Source: Cryptomeria japonica
Taxonomy: Eukaryota; Streptophyta; Pinopsida; Cupressales; Cupressaceae
Assembly (NCBI RefSeq): GCF_030272615.1
Contig: NC_081414.1
Span: forward strand, 817,014,396-817,078,395
Length of the DNA stretch: 64,000 nucleotides
Reading direction: 5' to 3'
Shown one piece after another: positions 33,721 through 44,536 of the stretch. The notes beneath the pieces were generated by a model that was not told the DNA's origin, ran no database searches, and saw only the letters and a program-made list of their open reading frames with translations. Position 1 is the first letter of the stretch, and each line of letters opens with the position of its first letter. The position numbers and the translations under genes were made by a program.

Positions 33721-34640
33721 GAAGGCCTCCTCCTGAGCTGTCCCCCATATATACCATTCACCTTTCCTTGTCATCTTGTCCAAAGGGCAGGATACTCGAG
33801 CAAATTTTTTGATAAATCGCCTATAATGCCCTATGTGTCCTAGGATGGATTTGACTCCCGTGACATCTGTGGGTGCCTCCATTTCCACTATCACCCGAAT
33901 CTTATCTGGGTCAATCTTGAGTCCAGCCTTACACACTCTGTGTCCTAACAACTTCCCTTGAGGCACCATGAATTTGCATTTTTGGGGGTTGAGTGCTAGG
34001 CGAGCTCGCCTGCATCTCTCCATGCATTTGCCAAGTGCGGCCAAATGTGTATCTTGGTTACTGTAGATGGACTAGTCATCCAAGAATGCCCTGAAGTTCC
34101 CTACTGACATCTTTTCAGATATGTGAAGGATTATCCATTGAAAGGTCACTGGTGCATTGCATAATCTGAACGACATTCGATTATACGCGTACATTCCATC
34201 CTCCACTATGAAGGTGGTTTTTAATTTGTCTTCTTCGGTGATGGATATCTGGTTATACCCAAAAAATCCATCCATGAATGAATAAATTTCATGACCGGCC
34301 ACTTCTTCCAAGATGCAATCCGTGAATGGTATTAGAAACAGGTCTTTTATGGTGACCGCGTTAAGGCATCTGAAATCCACGCAGATTCATATCTGGTTTG
34401 CCTCTTTTTTAAGGGATATCACTATGGGCGATACCCACTTGCTAGTCTGCACTTTAAAAATAATCTCAGCTTCGAGCATACGTTCAATTTCATCATTCAC
34501 TCTTGCTGCATAGTTTTTATTCATTCTGTATGGCCTCTTCCGTATAGGTATGGCCCCAGGTACGAGTGAAATTTTGTGTATGCACAGTTCTAGCAGCACC
34601 CCTTTGAGGTCCTTATATGTCCAAGCGAATACATCCTTGT
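33721..34640 (-). pseudogene. Element 3 reverse transcriptase
   Basis: Palm: NDEIERMLEAEIIF, KWVSPIVISLKKE, CVDFRCLNAVT, the first metal-binding Asp in SFMDGFFGYNQI (about 34250-34290), RLCNAPVTFQWIIL, and the second motif FLDD at 34072-34090 followed by a TAG. Thumb: CKFMVPQGKLLGHRVCKAG and GHIGHYRRFIKKFARV. Stops at 34387 (where Arg is usual) and 34072. One frame throughout. Confidence 0.9.
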
Positions 34641-35520
34641 ATTCCATGAATATTTTAAACGCAGCGGCTTTCAGGACTGGGTTCCAATCGTCGCCAACCA
34701 GGATGTTTCTTGGCTCTACTTCCATGCCGAGGTTTGTAGGTTTTACGGATTCTTCGTACCAGATTGGTTTTGTCATGTCAAACCTGTGTGTTGGTACTTC
34801 ATTGACTGGGGCATCCCCTTCGGTGTATTCCCCATACGTTGGCAGAAATTCATTCTCGTCCTGATCCTCATCTACCTGCAACATATTACACCCATACAGC
34901 AACTCGTAGTCCTCCATTTGCCAGTGGAAAAGCCCATTAAGGGAATTGGTCTCATCCTCAGAACATCCTTGGATTCCGAGAATGCCTTCCTCATTCAGTT
35001 CCCTTCCGTACTTGCCTCTGTCAACTCTGCCTTTGTCATCTGATTCTGACTCTGACGCGAGTTCTTCGCTCACAAGTTGTGTTTTCAGGTTGATAATAAA
35101 TTTTCTCTCGGCTTTCTCCATTGACAACATGTTACGCTTCCAATTGTGATTCACCCTAGCTGCCACCAACCACCCTCTGCCCAGAATGGTGTCATATCCT
35201 TTCTTGGTTAGCGGAATCACCATGAAGTTGAGGACAAATGGTTGTGTCCCGATGGTAACTTATTGCGCCATGAGCATTCCAAGGGGTTTGATACCATGTT
35301 GATCCACTCCTAGTAAGTTAAAGGTTGACGTCCATAGTGTTGGTTTGCCAAGTTGCTTCTAGGTTTCTTCCAGAAGCATATTCACTCCAGACTCACCATC
35401 GACAATAGTGTCAGTCAGAATGGTTCACAGTATTCCCATTTCTACCACCGCTGGGTGTCAGCCACTATATAGTGCTAGGACCAATGGGTCTGTAGGTGTT
35501 CTACCAATACCATCCGTATT
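34641..35520 (-). pseudogene. Element 3 protease and linker
   Basis: The protease active site is TIVDGESGVNMLLEE (about 35370-35410), with DGxSG in place of DTG/DSG but in the right context (GVNM, then KPLGMLMAQ and FMVIPLTKKGYDTILGRGWL). The segment 34641-35223 is an acidic linker with LASESESDDKG and DEDQDENEFLPTYG leading to YKDVFAWTYKDL, the usual approach to reverse transcriptase. Stops at about 35459, 35426, 35363 and 35258. Confidence 0.75.
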
Positions 35521-37431
35521 ATGGGTTGCTTGATTGTGCGGGGTTACTTGGACCATATGTAGGAGTGTCGTACATAATTGTGACATCATTTCCAGGAGGT
35601 CTTTCATTTTCACCGGCACTTCAATCTGCAGCATTTGCTTCAGGATATTCTCCTCCGCCTCAGATCAAGAGGTACTTACTGCTTCCTGGGTGCTCCTTTG
35701 TGCCAACATTTCCTTCACCACTTCCGCCTTGGCCTCCAGCACCCGCTGCTTCTCCATGCGAGGGTCTGGGAATGTGGCCTTCTTTGCCTACGACCATGTG
35801 ATTGCCAATACCCGTTCCTCCATCCTGTTGATGTAGAGCAGGTTTACTCTAGACTTTGGGCATGTTCCATCATCATGGTCTCCAGGCCCACACCATTTGC
35901 ATAATTTTTGTGGAGTTTCTTCAGAGGTGCACTCTCTAGCAAAGTGGCCCCATTGATTGCAGGCTCAGCACTGGATCATTGGCCGTCCCTTTGCATCATA
36001 TTGGATTCGGCTCCTATTATTATTATTGGTCCTCCCCCCTCGCTGGTTGTTCCGATATCTGCCAGATGATGCATTATTGTTGGCAGTTTGCGAAGTTCCA
36101 ACGGCCGACTACTCTTGCGTGAAGAGAACTTGTTGGTTCCTGGTTTTCATATTGTAGGGACATTCCTTTGTCAAATGTCCCGCAATCTGGCAAATGTCAC
36201 AGAAAGCCTTCTTGGGATAGGACCTCTTGGTGTGTCTGTCACTCCTACAGTCAATACACCACACTTCATTTTCTTCTGTCTTACTTGTACTCCCTTTCAT
36301 GGCTTTGAATTCTTTCAACATTCATTCCATGTTCTTTTGGAGTGTGTGTACCTTTTTACTCGATTCACCACCGCTACTGCTTTCCCCATCAGAATTTTCA
36401 TCATCGTCAGATGAATATTTATTACTTTTCTTCTTCCTTGATGTTTTGTATTCGCTCTCTAGGTACGTCGGTGGTACAATCTTCATTTTTTTTTGTAGGT
36501 AGGATTTCAATCCTTCCACAAACCATCACTTTTTCAAGCCCTCAGCCGGTTGACTTTCCATTTTACCCAACAATTCCTTCAATCTCCTATTGTATGCCCA
36601 TACTGTCTCCTTGGTACCTTGTTTGGTATTGTATATCTTTGTTACAATTTCATTGTCATCATGGAGAAACTGAAACTCCTCTGTGAATTCCTTCTATAGG
36701 TTGGCCCACGTGGCCACTTTTTCCTTATCTACATCGAAGTACCAATCTATGGCGACTCCACGTAACGTGGCTAGAAACTGTTGTACCCAGTCATTCTGGT
36801 CTGTCACTCCGTTGGCAAACCAAATGGTTTCACATGTACGGCAGTGCTGTAGGGGGTCTTCCTTGCCACCCCCTGTGAAATTTGGTAATTTTTGTTTACT
36901 CACCATCCCGGGTCATCTTCTTGGGGGTGGTTTTGTCTATGTCTGTGGCCCTGTGTTGCTTCCTTCGGTGGCGTTGGTGGTGTGTCCTGCATGGGCGACT
37001 AGAGGTACGATGTTTTACCTATCATGTGTGGCACCTACACCCATACGGTTACCCTCCCCTTCACTCTCACACGCGCCCACTCCTGGTTCCTATTGGTGAT
37101 CTTCACTCCATGGCGTAAGGGATAAGTTTCTGAACTGATCCCGAGTCTCCTCAACTAGATTTCACCGTAACCTTGTTTCTTCCAGAAACTCTTCATGGCT
37201 CCACATCCTACGATGATCTGGCAATGCGTAGAAATTTCCATCAGCCTCTCCACCCTCTGTGACACCTCCTTGGTTCCCCTTGGGCCCCCCTTCAGTAGTT
37301 CATCCTTCGGAAAGTTTCCTCAGCCTCCATCTGCGTTCTACTTGTTGCTCCAGAATCAAGGCCCTCTGTGCGGCCTCCCACTCATTTGTTTCTGCTTTTT
37401 TCTTTCTATCTTTATTCAATAGGTTTGGCAT
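35521..37431 (-). pseudogene. Element 3 Gag with four zinc knuckles
   Basis: Start at ATG 37431-37429 (MPNLLNKDRKKKAE), in frame with all of pol. Capsid core: LPNFTGGGKEDPLQHCRTCE, shown short, LRGVAIDWYFDVDKEK, FLHDDNEIVTKIYNTKQG, RRLKELLGKMESQPAEG. Then an acidic Ser-rich stretch and four CX2CX4HX4C knuckles: CIDCRSDRHTKRSY (last Cys replaced by Tyr), CDICQIAGHLTKEC, one around 35965 with a TGA inside it before ACNQWGHFAREC, and CKWCGPGDHDDGTC (35860-35901). About ten stops and no frameshift. Four knuckles are more than the usual one or two of plant gypsy Gag. Confidence 0.8.
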
Positions 37432-37964
37432 TAATTGTTGCACATTTCCATAACTCACAATTCATAAATCAAAATATGTCTTTATTAATTCATTTGCTCA
37501 AGTACAACTCATGTCAATGACACTTTTATTTGAAAATAAAAAGTTCAACGTTCAATTCCCTCCTATCCTGGCGCCATCCCATTTCGTTTCCTATTGGCTG
37601 TTTTCTTCATAGTTGCGAAGGATCTGTTGGCGTCACTCTTCCTAGGCAATCTCCTCCAGGTGCACCTGTTGTGCTAGCGATGCTTGTGTAAGAAACCGGG
37701 GGAGGTGGTTCATCAACCGGTTCACTGTCGGGCTAACCTCCAGAGCTGTCCACACGACACTTGGTGGGATTTCCGCCTCTGCCGCCTCTCATCGGACGTA
37801 GGTCTGGATGGCTACTTGGAGTAGAATTGAAAATTCTCTCATTATCGTGTCTTTTCCTATGTAAAGTTTCATTTGTGCATCGTCTACCTCTGGGTTTATT
37901 TCACCAACTTGTAGGCCCATTGTGTCTGTGCGCCATCCATGTCTTCCGTTCCTGAGTATGTCTA
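37432..37964 (-). other. Element 3 leader
   Basis: Untranslated leader between primer-binding site and gag start. No supported gene on either strand. Confidence 0.6.
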
Positions 37965-37977
37965 GGCAACGATGCCA
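37965..37977 (-). promoter_or_regulatory. Primer-binding site of element 3
   Basis: TGGCATCGTTGCC on the minus strand, two bases from the LTR end. It resembles the TGGCRYCGTTGCC sites of several plant gypsy elements. Confidence 0.75.
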
Positions 37978-37979
37978 AA

Positions 37980-38250
37980 TGTTTTCCCTCTCAAGTGAAT
38001 ACTTAAAGCATGAAGTACATAATGTAGAACAATGCTATAGATATCAGACAAGTATTAGATATGTTATTCCATTCATAATTTGTGTCCTTTACAAGTTACA
38101 ATGAGGAGTATATAAAGATACCGAGGGGGTGTGAGTGCCAACCGCCGCATCGCAACTGCCACCCCTCGGGTGCCAACTAACAAACCCAATTACAAATTAA
38201 TTAACTATTTGTATTCTTGTATACAATAATGTGGCTAACAACAACTAAAA
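37980..38250 (-). repeat. 5' LTR of element 3, fragment
   Basis: Begins TGTTTTCCCTCTC on the plus strand next to the primer-binding site. It contains TATATAAAG at about 38110. The far end merges into repeat words of the hAT island near 38260, so most of the LTR may be missing. No second copy is found. Confidence 0.55.
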
Positions 38251-39017
38251 TCTCTCAATACTCACAAGCTCGCGACTTAAACTGACTAATGATAAAGGAC
38301 CTATGAGCTAGCGATAACCATAAAATCTCAAAACTTTTTATCTCTTGACCGTAGCGACCCAGCGAGTACCAACAAAAATTGATGTTTTATGTTAATTACC
38401 ATCATAAATAGGTGTGAGCAGTGGCACATAGACCATTAATGACTTACTCGCTAACTCTCGCAGCTATAATGCATGACATCAAACCAATTCGAGACCTCGC
38501 GACCAAATCAATTTCATTAATAATCTCTAGCTCGCTAACATAAAATGCTAACACTCAAAAAACTAGAGACCTCACGATTTAAACCCAAACCAACACTCGC
38601 TAACTTGCCACTTAAATTGTTAAACATGTAATTTATTTTCTAAATCTACACAAAACCCTAATCACCATGAACATCATGTTAAGCATTTAATGTAGGATAG
38701 TAGAAAGGTTCTAACAATTATGCAATATGAATAATTTTATGGATCTTGTGACACAAATTGTTGCATTTCATATTCAACATATTGTGGAACCAATTTACTA
38801 ATAATTTAGAAAATAAATTCTAATTATTTACTAATAATTCAAATTCACAATTAAAAATATGAAATAAGTATTCATTTTGATTGACAAATTCAAGGAATAC
38901 AATATCAGAAATCATCAATGACAACTATAGTATTGCAAATTGAAATTGTAATATGACTCAAGAACTATAGTATAATTATAAATACCTATAAACTGACTGT
39001 TAATTCACTTTAGTGAC
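38251..39017. other. hAT 3' flank with repeat words
   Basis: Words CTCGCGACC, GAGCTAGCGATAACC and CATAAAATGCTAAC recur. 38440-38610 is a diverged copy of 15065-15245 in the same orientation. The rest is AT-rich with no gene. Confidence 0.55.
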
Positions 39018-41806
39018 TCAGTCTGAGGCTTCTATATCCCAAATGGACTCAAGATCCGGAAACTGACTAGTACTAACAGGTTCATCTTCATTCTGAGTCG
39101 AGTATTCAAAAATTTCTTCGTCTTCATGTTGACTCTGAGTCTGTGATCCATCATTTGTCTCAGCACTAGCACTAGCAGTAGCACCACCAGCTTTTAAAGT
39201 GTTGCACAACCCTCGTCTTTCACGCATGGAATTCCAAATTACCAGTGCCCTATCATATGGAAAATCTCTAACATTATACTGAGTTACAAACAACCTCAAG
39301 CAAGTTTCCAAATTTTTGTCTAATTTGTTTCTGATCTTTGATTTCAAATTCCCTAAAGCACTGAAAACTCTCTCATCTTCCACCGACCCCAATATCATTG
39401 TTTGACATAAATCAGCAAGTTTCAAATATCCCGGTATTGCAATACGCAATACTTCACTTTGATCTATCGTTTTCGAAAGCCTTGTGATTGATCCAGGTTT
39501 AAATGGATTCTCCAAGTTAACCAACTATTGTTTCATAAACAATGCAAAGTGTTTACATTGTTTTTTAAGATAATATGAATTTAATATTCCTTCTATTGGC
39601 TATCCATTGCAATATGCATCTTTTGAAAATGTCAATATCAATTCCTCTAGTATTTTATGAAACATCTTTGGGTCATTTGGATTATCTCCAATTGAATGCC
39701 AAAATTGAGGATACACACAACCCATGGCTTCAAGTATTTCTTCTCGAGGGAATCTTTCACGAATATCAATTGAAAGTTCATATGCAATAGACTTCAAATT
39801 ATAACTAACAGATTTAACAATCTTGTCAAAATATTCCTTTCTAATTGGTAGTGCTCTGCCTCGCTTGCCCATCTTATATTGGTGCATTGGTAACTGAAAT
39901 CCTTTTATAAAGACACATAACTCATTTTTTGTATTGAAATGTAAAAAAGTTTCATCATGATTCAAATCTGTAATTATCTACTACCTAAAAAAATTTGGGC
40001 TTCGCCATGTTAGATCTGTATATAGACCATCCAGGCTCAAACATGTCATTTTACGGAGAGTGCTATACTCATTGATATACATAGTTATGTCTTGGGATTA
40101 ACAAGTTTGTTCATTGAAACCAGCATGGGGAGAAGACTAGCTAAAGTTAACAAAGTCTCTATATCACTTAACTTATGTAAGAGATCAAGAGCTTTGTCTA
40201 CTGTGAGGCATTGGTCATACATTAGTCCGATCAAGGATTGATATTCTACTCATTCCGCTGGTCCATGCAAGGAGATCCATCTGGTCTCAACATCCCTAAG
40301 AAGCTTGTTTCCTATTGTTACTCCCTCAGCAAAAATCTAAAATTTTGCAAAACATTTAGGACTTCAACAAATGCATGAGTGGAGCTCGTGGACCAGATCA
40401 TCAACTTTTGACACTGTAGGGAAATTCCTTACAATTCTATATGCTAAATTCATTTGATGGGCCATGCAGTAAATGCCAACCATGTATGGTGCAATACTAT
40501 TTTGTAATCTTGTGCAAAGACCGGTCTTTTGACCTTGTATTACTACAGCTCCATCATCTCCAACACACACTAACTTCTTGGAAATTGTCAAGTCATCCAT
40601 ACCAGCAATTTCATTCAAAGTTTTCTTAACTTCCAAATATAAATTTTATGGTGTTGAATTTCCCCTCATTTTATGAACACAGAGTAGATGAACTCGGTGC
40701 ACGTTTTCTTTTACAGTATACACATGCATACAAACTCAAGAAGTGTTATCTACCATAGTAACTTCATCTCTGGATAATGAAATGAAATTTGACACTTTTA
40801 CACTCTCTTGTAAAATTTTCTTTTCCACCTCAGCGAGATAGTTTGCCATTTCCCATTCAGCATTTATTGACCAATGTGACATAGGATAGGTAGGAACATT
40901 AAAAAAGACAATAAATTACTAAATTCTGGGAAATCTTTCATAGGATGCCCTCTCGATAGAATATGAAAAATAACACTCATCTAAACAGTCTTTGCCACGT
41001 TTGCATCTTTTTGCTGCATGTTCAATCCCAACCTTGATTGTATTTCCAAATCCATTATTACCAATCAGTGTCATTTTGTGCTTATGCTCTTCATATTTCA
41101 CAACATACTTAACATGAAGACATTATTCCTTTGATTTCCATCTTACTACTGGTGTTTCCTTTCCATCTATGATATGTTTTTCATAAACCTTACCAATATG
41201 CTTTTCTATGGTGTCAAGCTTTAGCTGCATCTTCTTCTCTCTTTTAGTTTTCCAGTTACAAATCTTACACCTGCATTATGTTGGTTGTTCATCATTGTTT
41301 GGGACTGGTTCAATGAATGGGTACTTTTCTACCCAATAAATCTTAAAACTCCTTGTCATCTCCCACTCTCGCCCTAGTTTTACTTGTCTTTTTCTTTTTT
41401 TCCTACCAACATCATCTTCAGTACTAGCATTTGCATCCGAGTGAATTATCTCATTATGTGTATCCCTTAGAACACCTTTTGTCATGTCGGTATTGTCATC
41501 CCCATTTGATGCATTTAACTCAATGCCAATCCCACCTTGTGGTGGTGGTGATCTACTGTGAATGGCTACTGCAACTGCAGAAGTTAATGGACTAGAAACT
41601 TTGCCAATTCCAAAGAAAAACTTTATGGTAGTATCTTTAAGTTTAAGTTTTGGGCGTTTTGATGGCCTCCCAATCCCTTTAGTTTCACCACCCTGAGGAG
41701 TCTTACCCTTGTCTAACATCCCAATCACTTCACCACCCTGAGGAGTCTCAGTCTCACCCTTGTTTGACATCTCAATCCCTTCACCACCTTGAGGAGTCTC
41801 ACCCAT
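39018..41806 (-). pseudogene. hAT-superfamily transposase
   Basis: Cut-and-paste transposase. The N-terminus has a repeated TPQGGE motif and a basic GRPSKRPKLKLK stretch, then a BED-type zinc finger (WVEKYPFIEPVP with CRCKICNW and a distal KHIGKVYEKH, about 41160-41340). The middle has CVGDDGAVVIQG and GIYCMAHQMNLAYRIV, the conserved His-containing part next to the catalytic core. The C-terminal dimerisation region is in 39018-39524: SVEDERVFSALGNLKSK, KLDKNLETCLRLF and WNSMRERRGL. Stops at about 41276, 41125, 40919, 40745, 40655 and 40364, and one frameshift between 40364 and 39965. Before that point all pieces share one frame. It is closest to the ZNF862-like / hAT-dimer type of plants. Not functional. 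Confidence 0.85.
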
Positions 41807-42509
41807 GTCTGACTATGACATCTTGATTCTTGACCTCTCACTACGAATTAAAAGTTAAAAATAATACTATCAAGTATGAAGAAATGATTACTCACCTTTA
41901 TGCCTTCTCAATTCTCTGAATCAAGAATCAGGAATGCCTAGGCTTGTGTTGTAGGATTGTAACTCTAGCCCTCCGCCCTACAATGAACTTCGATGTTCCA
42001 ACTCAAATTGCGGAATGTGAATTGAGAGCTCCCAAATTTACTAATCAGACATGAATAAATTGTAAGAAAGAGTGTATTTATATCAATCCATGATTGCATT
42101 TTTGGTGAATTGCATGGGCGTGCAATGAACATTTAATTTAAGTGTGGCCAAATGGGTCCTCGAATACTTATAATGTTTTAATTGATATTGGCAAATTTGG
42201 CCGATGCGTGCAATGAACATTTAATTTACCATTGGCGAATTAGGTCCTGGGTACATAGTCATTTTACTATTGCTAGCAAATAACGAAGGTGATCTAATAC
42301 CCACATCCGAGTGATTCCAGGTGAATATTACGGGCATGCATGTCAAATGGTGTGTGGTCAATGGTGAAGCCAGAATACAGTATACCATTAACCCCAAAAT
42401 TTTGGGCAATTTGATCATGATGTTGCCCCAGACTATTTGCCATTTCCTTAAAAAAAATGCAAAAATACGCGAAATTCGCTAATTTGCGAAGATTCACCAC
42501 TAAAAAGCT
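41807..42509 (-). other. hAT 5' flank up to the right insertion junction
   Basis: No gene. It contains CCATTGGCGAATTAG at about 42230, also present near the left end of the block at 14348 in the same orientation. The right edge reads GAAGATTCACCACTAAAAAG. I could not match it to an inverted copy of the left edge. Confidence 0.5.
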
Positions 42510-43644
42510 CTTGCTGAGCCTGAAGAGAATGATCATGTTATTCCTAGGTATGTGAGACTGAATCACAGTCTTGAATAGATAATTGGAGATAAGGATGTCA
42601 GTGTACTAACTAGAAGGAGAATAAGAGAGAACTCTTGCATGATCTCCACCTTTGAACCTAGAAGTGCTAAGGAGGCATTTGGTGATGATCATTAGGTGAA
42701 AGCTATGGAGGAGGAGCTGGATCAAATTGAGAAAAACAACACTTGGACCCTGGTACACCGACCGATAAACAAGAATGTTATAGGTACTAAATGGGTGTTT
42801 AGAAACAAGTTAAATGAAGATGGTGTTGTAGTTTGTAAAAAGGCAAGATTAGTATGCAAAGGTTATGCACAAGAAGAAGGAGAGGATTATGGAGAAACTT
42901 TTGCACCAGTAGCAAGACTAGAAAGTGTTAGAAATTGCTTGCATTTGTAGCTCATAAGAAGTTCAAGGTATACCAGATGGATGTCAAGTCTGCATTTTTA
43001 AATGGGACTGGAAGAAGAGGTTTATATAGAGCAACCTGATGGTTATGCATTGACAAAAAAGGAAGACATGGTATGCAAATTGCATAAAGCTTTGTATGGA
43101 TTAAAGCAGGCACCCAGAGCATGGTATGAACGACTTCATACTCATTTGATGAAAATAGGCTTTGCTAGAACCAGTGATGATAACAATATTTATCTCAAGT
43201 CTGAAGGAGATGAAATACTGGTCAGTGAAGTATTTGTTGATGACATTATATTTAGAGGTAATGATGACATGAGTAATTATTTTGCAGATAAAATGAAGAA
43301 TGAATTTGAGATGTCATTAATAGGGGAAATAAAAAATTTCATAGGCTTACAGATACAACAAGTGAAGAATGGTATTTCATTACTCAATCCAAGTATGTGA
43401 AAGAGGTTTTGAAGACTTTCGGTATGACTGTAAACCAGTTGGAACTCCAATGGTTACAGGTTGTAAATTATCCAAGGAAGATGCATCTAAGTTTGTAGAT
43501 GAAAAGGAATACAGGTCAATGATTGGCAAATTACACTATGTTGTTCACAGTCGACCGGTTATTGCCCATGCAGTTGGTATTGTTGCTAGATTTCAGAAGA
43601 ATCCAAAGGAGGCACATCTGATGGCAACCAAAAGAATTTTTTGA
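42510..43644 (+). pseudogene. Copia reverse transcriptase
   Basis: Starts in frame with the integrase tail (AEPEENDHVIPRYVRLNHS), then [19 protein letters not shown], the standard opening of copia reverse transcriptase. Next come [39 protein letters not shown], then after two small frameshifts (about 42935 and 43005) VYIEQPDGYA, LYGLKQAPRAWYERL, and FVDDIIFRG as the catalytic FVDD. A third frameshift lies near 43375, after which SMIGKLHYVVHSRP is seen at 43510-43560. Stops near 42566 and 42693. Catalytic residues persist. Confidence 0.9.
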
Positions 43645-44181
43645 TATCTGAAAGGTACTATTGACTATGGGTTATGGTATCCATATGGTGGAAATTTTGA
43701 TTTGAAAGCATACACAGATGCTGATTGGGAAGGAAATATTGATGACCGAAAAAGTACTACTGGTTGAGCATTCTTTCTAGGAGGAAGGCTAGTTTCCTGG
43801 AGTAGTAAAAAGAAGATTTGTCCCTCACAATCTACTATTGAAGCTGAGTATATAGTAGCTTATATGAATTGCACACAAGATATGTGGATGACACACATTT
43901 TGGAAGGTTTGAAGATGGAAATCTCAGAACTAATAAAGATTTTGTGTGATAATACAAGTGCAATATACATTTCTAAAAATCTTATTTTGCACACAAGGAC
44001 TAAGCACATTAAATTGAAATATCACTTCTTGAGGGAAAAAGTTCAAAGTAAAGATGTTATCTTGGAGCATGTTTCTACCAAGGAGCAGCTTGTAGATATC
44101 TTTACCAAACCTCTACCTAAGACCACTTTCGAGTATCTTAGAAGTCAATTGGAGGTTGTCCCTCTTCATGAAGTTAGTTGA
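43645..44181 (+). pseudogene. Copia RNase H
   Basis: Continues from reverse transcriptase. Motifs: KAYTDADWEGN (first Asp), DRKSTTG, VSWSSKKK, STIEAEYIVAY (Glu), LCDNTSAIYIS (Asp), RTKHIKLKYHF and TKEQLVDIFTKPLP, ending LEVVPLHEVS at 44181. TGA at about 43643 and 43767. This is the end of the copia polyprotein. Confidence 0.9.
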
Positions 44182-44536
44182 GCATGATGTTGCTTATATT
44201 AGTCCCTGAACCACTTGCAGAATTTCACATGGATTGATGAAGAAGTGGATGCATTCCACAAGGGGAGCATCAAGTTGTAGAATGATGTTGATGGACAATG
44301 AGAGCACAATTACATTTTCTTTTTACTTTCACTTTGGCATTGTTGTCAAAGGGGGAGAAGAGTTATGTGATTGAGGAGAAGAATTATGTGTCTGATTAGG
44401 TGAACAAATAGTCCGCTAAAGATAGATAACAACAAGGTGAATACTTGGTAATGTAAACCAAGATTCCTATTCACCAATCTCAGCAGCAATCATAGGGATT
44501 GATATTTGTATTTCCATCAATGCCAAAGGGGGAGAT
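44182..44536 (+). promoter_or_regulatory. Copia 3' untranslated region with polypurine tract
   Basis: Non-coding. AAAGGGGGAGAT at 44525-44536 directly precedes the 3' LTR and is the plus-strand primer. A shorter related purine run is at about 44350. Confidence 0.85.

Larger units (their letters stand above)
31863..38250 (-). mobile_element. Ty3/gypsy element 3 (decayed)
   Basis: Minus-strand element: partial 5' LTR from 37980, primer-binding site 37977-37965, leader, Gag-Pol 37431-31951, then a homopurine tract at 31935-31863. The polyprotein order is Gag, protease, reverse transcriptase, RNase H, integrase, without a second RNase H. I cannot find a matching LTR pair. The 5' LTR appears truncated near 38250, and the 3' LTR, if present, would include the ORF at 30012-31468. 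The left limit is therefore uncertain. Confidence 0.8.
14247..42509. other. 28.3 kb inserted block inside the copia element
   Basis: The copia coding frame stops at 14246 and resumes at 42510. CTTG occurs at 14243-14246 and at 42510-42513. Keeping one copy joins the frame exactly (codon phases checked from 14006 and 42696). The duplication may be longer: CCCCCTTG against AGCTCTTG match at 5 of 8, which would suit the 8-bp duplication of hAT elements after decay. No convincing terminal inverted repeat is visible. The block holds a hAT transposase near its right end and, I infer, was a hAT element of about 6 kb later enlarged by retrotransposons. Confidence 0.65.

Noticed and set aside
35496..37453. 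Several plus-strand open frames of 60-138 codons
   Set aside because: They are the complement of the Gag-Pol of element 3; no motifs, Ser/Pro/Phe-rich composition as expected from the opposite strand.
29841..38250. A full LTR pair for element 3
   Set aside because: The sequence beginning at 37980 has no visible match left of 31862, and flanking pentamers do not agree.
14247..42509. Terminal inverted repeats of a hAT element at the block ends
   Set aside because: Left GACAAGGTGTAAAAACC and right CTTTTTAGTGGTGAATC (reverse complement) share only a GGTG core; not convincing.
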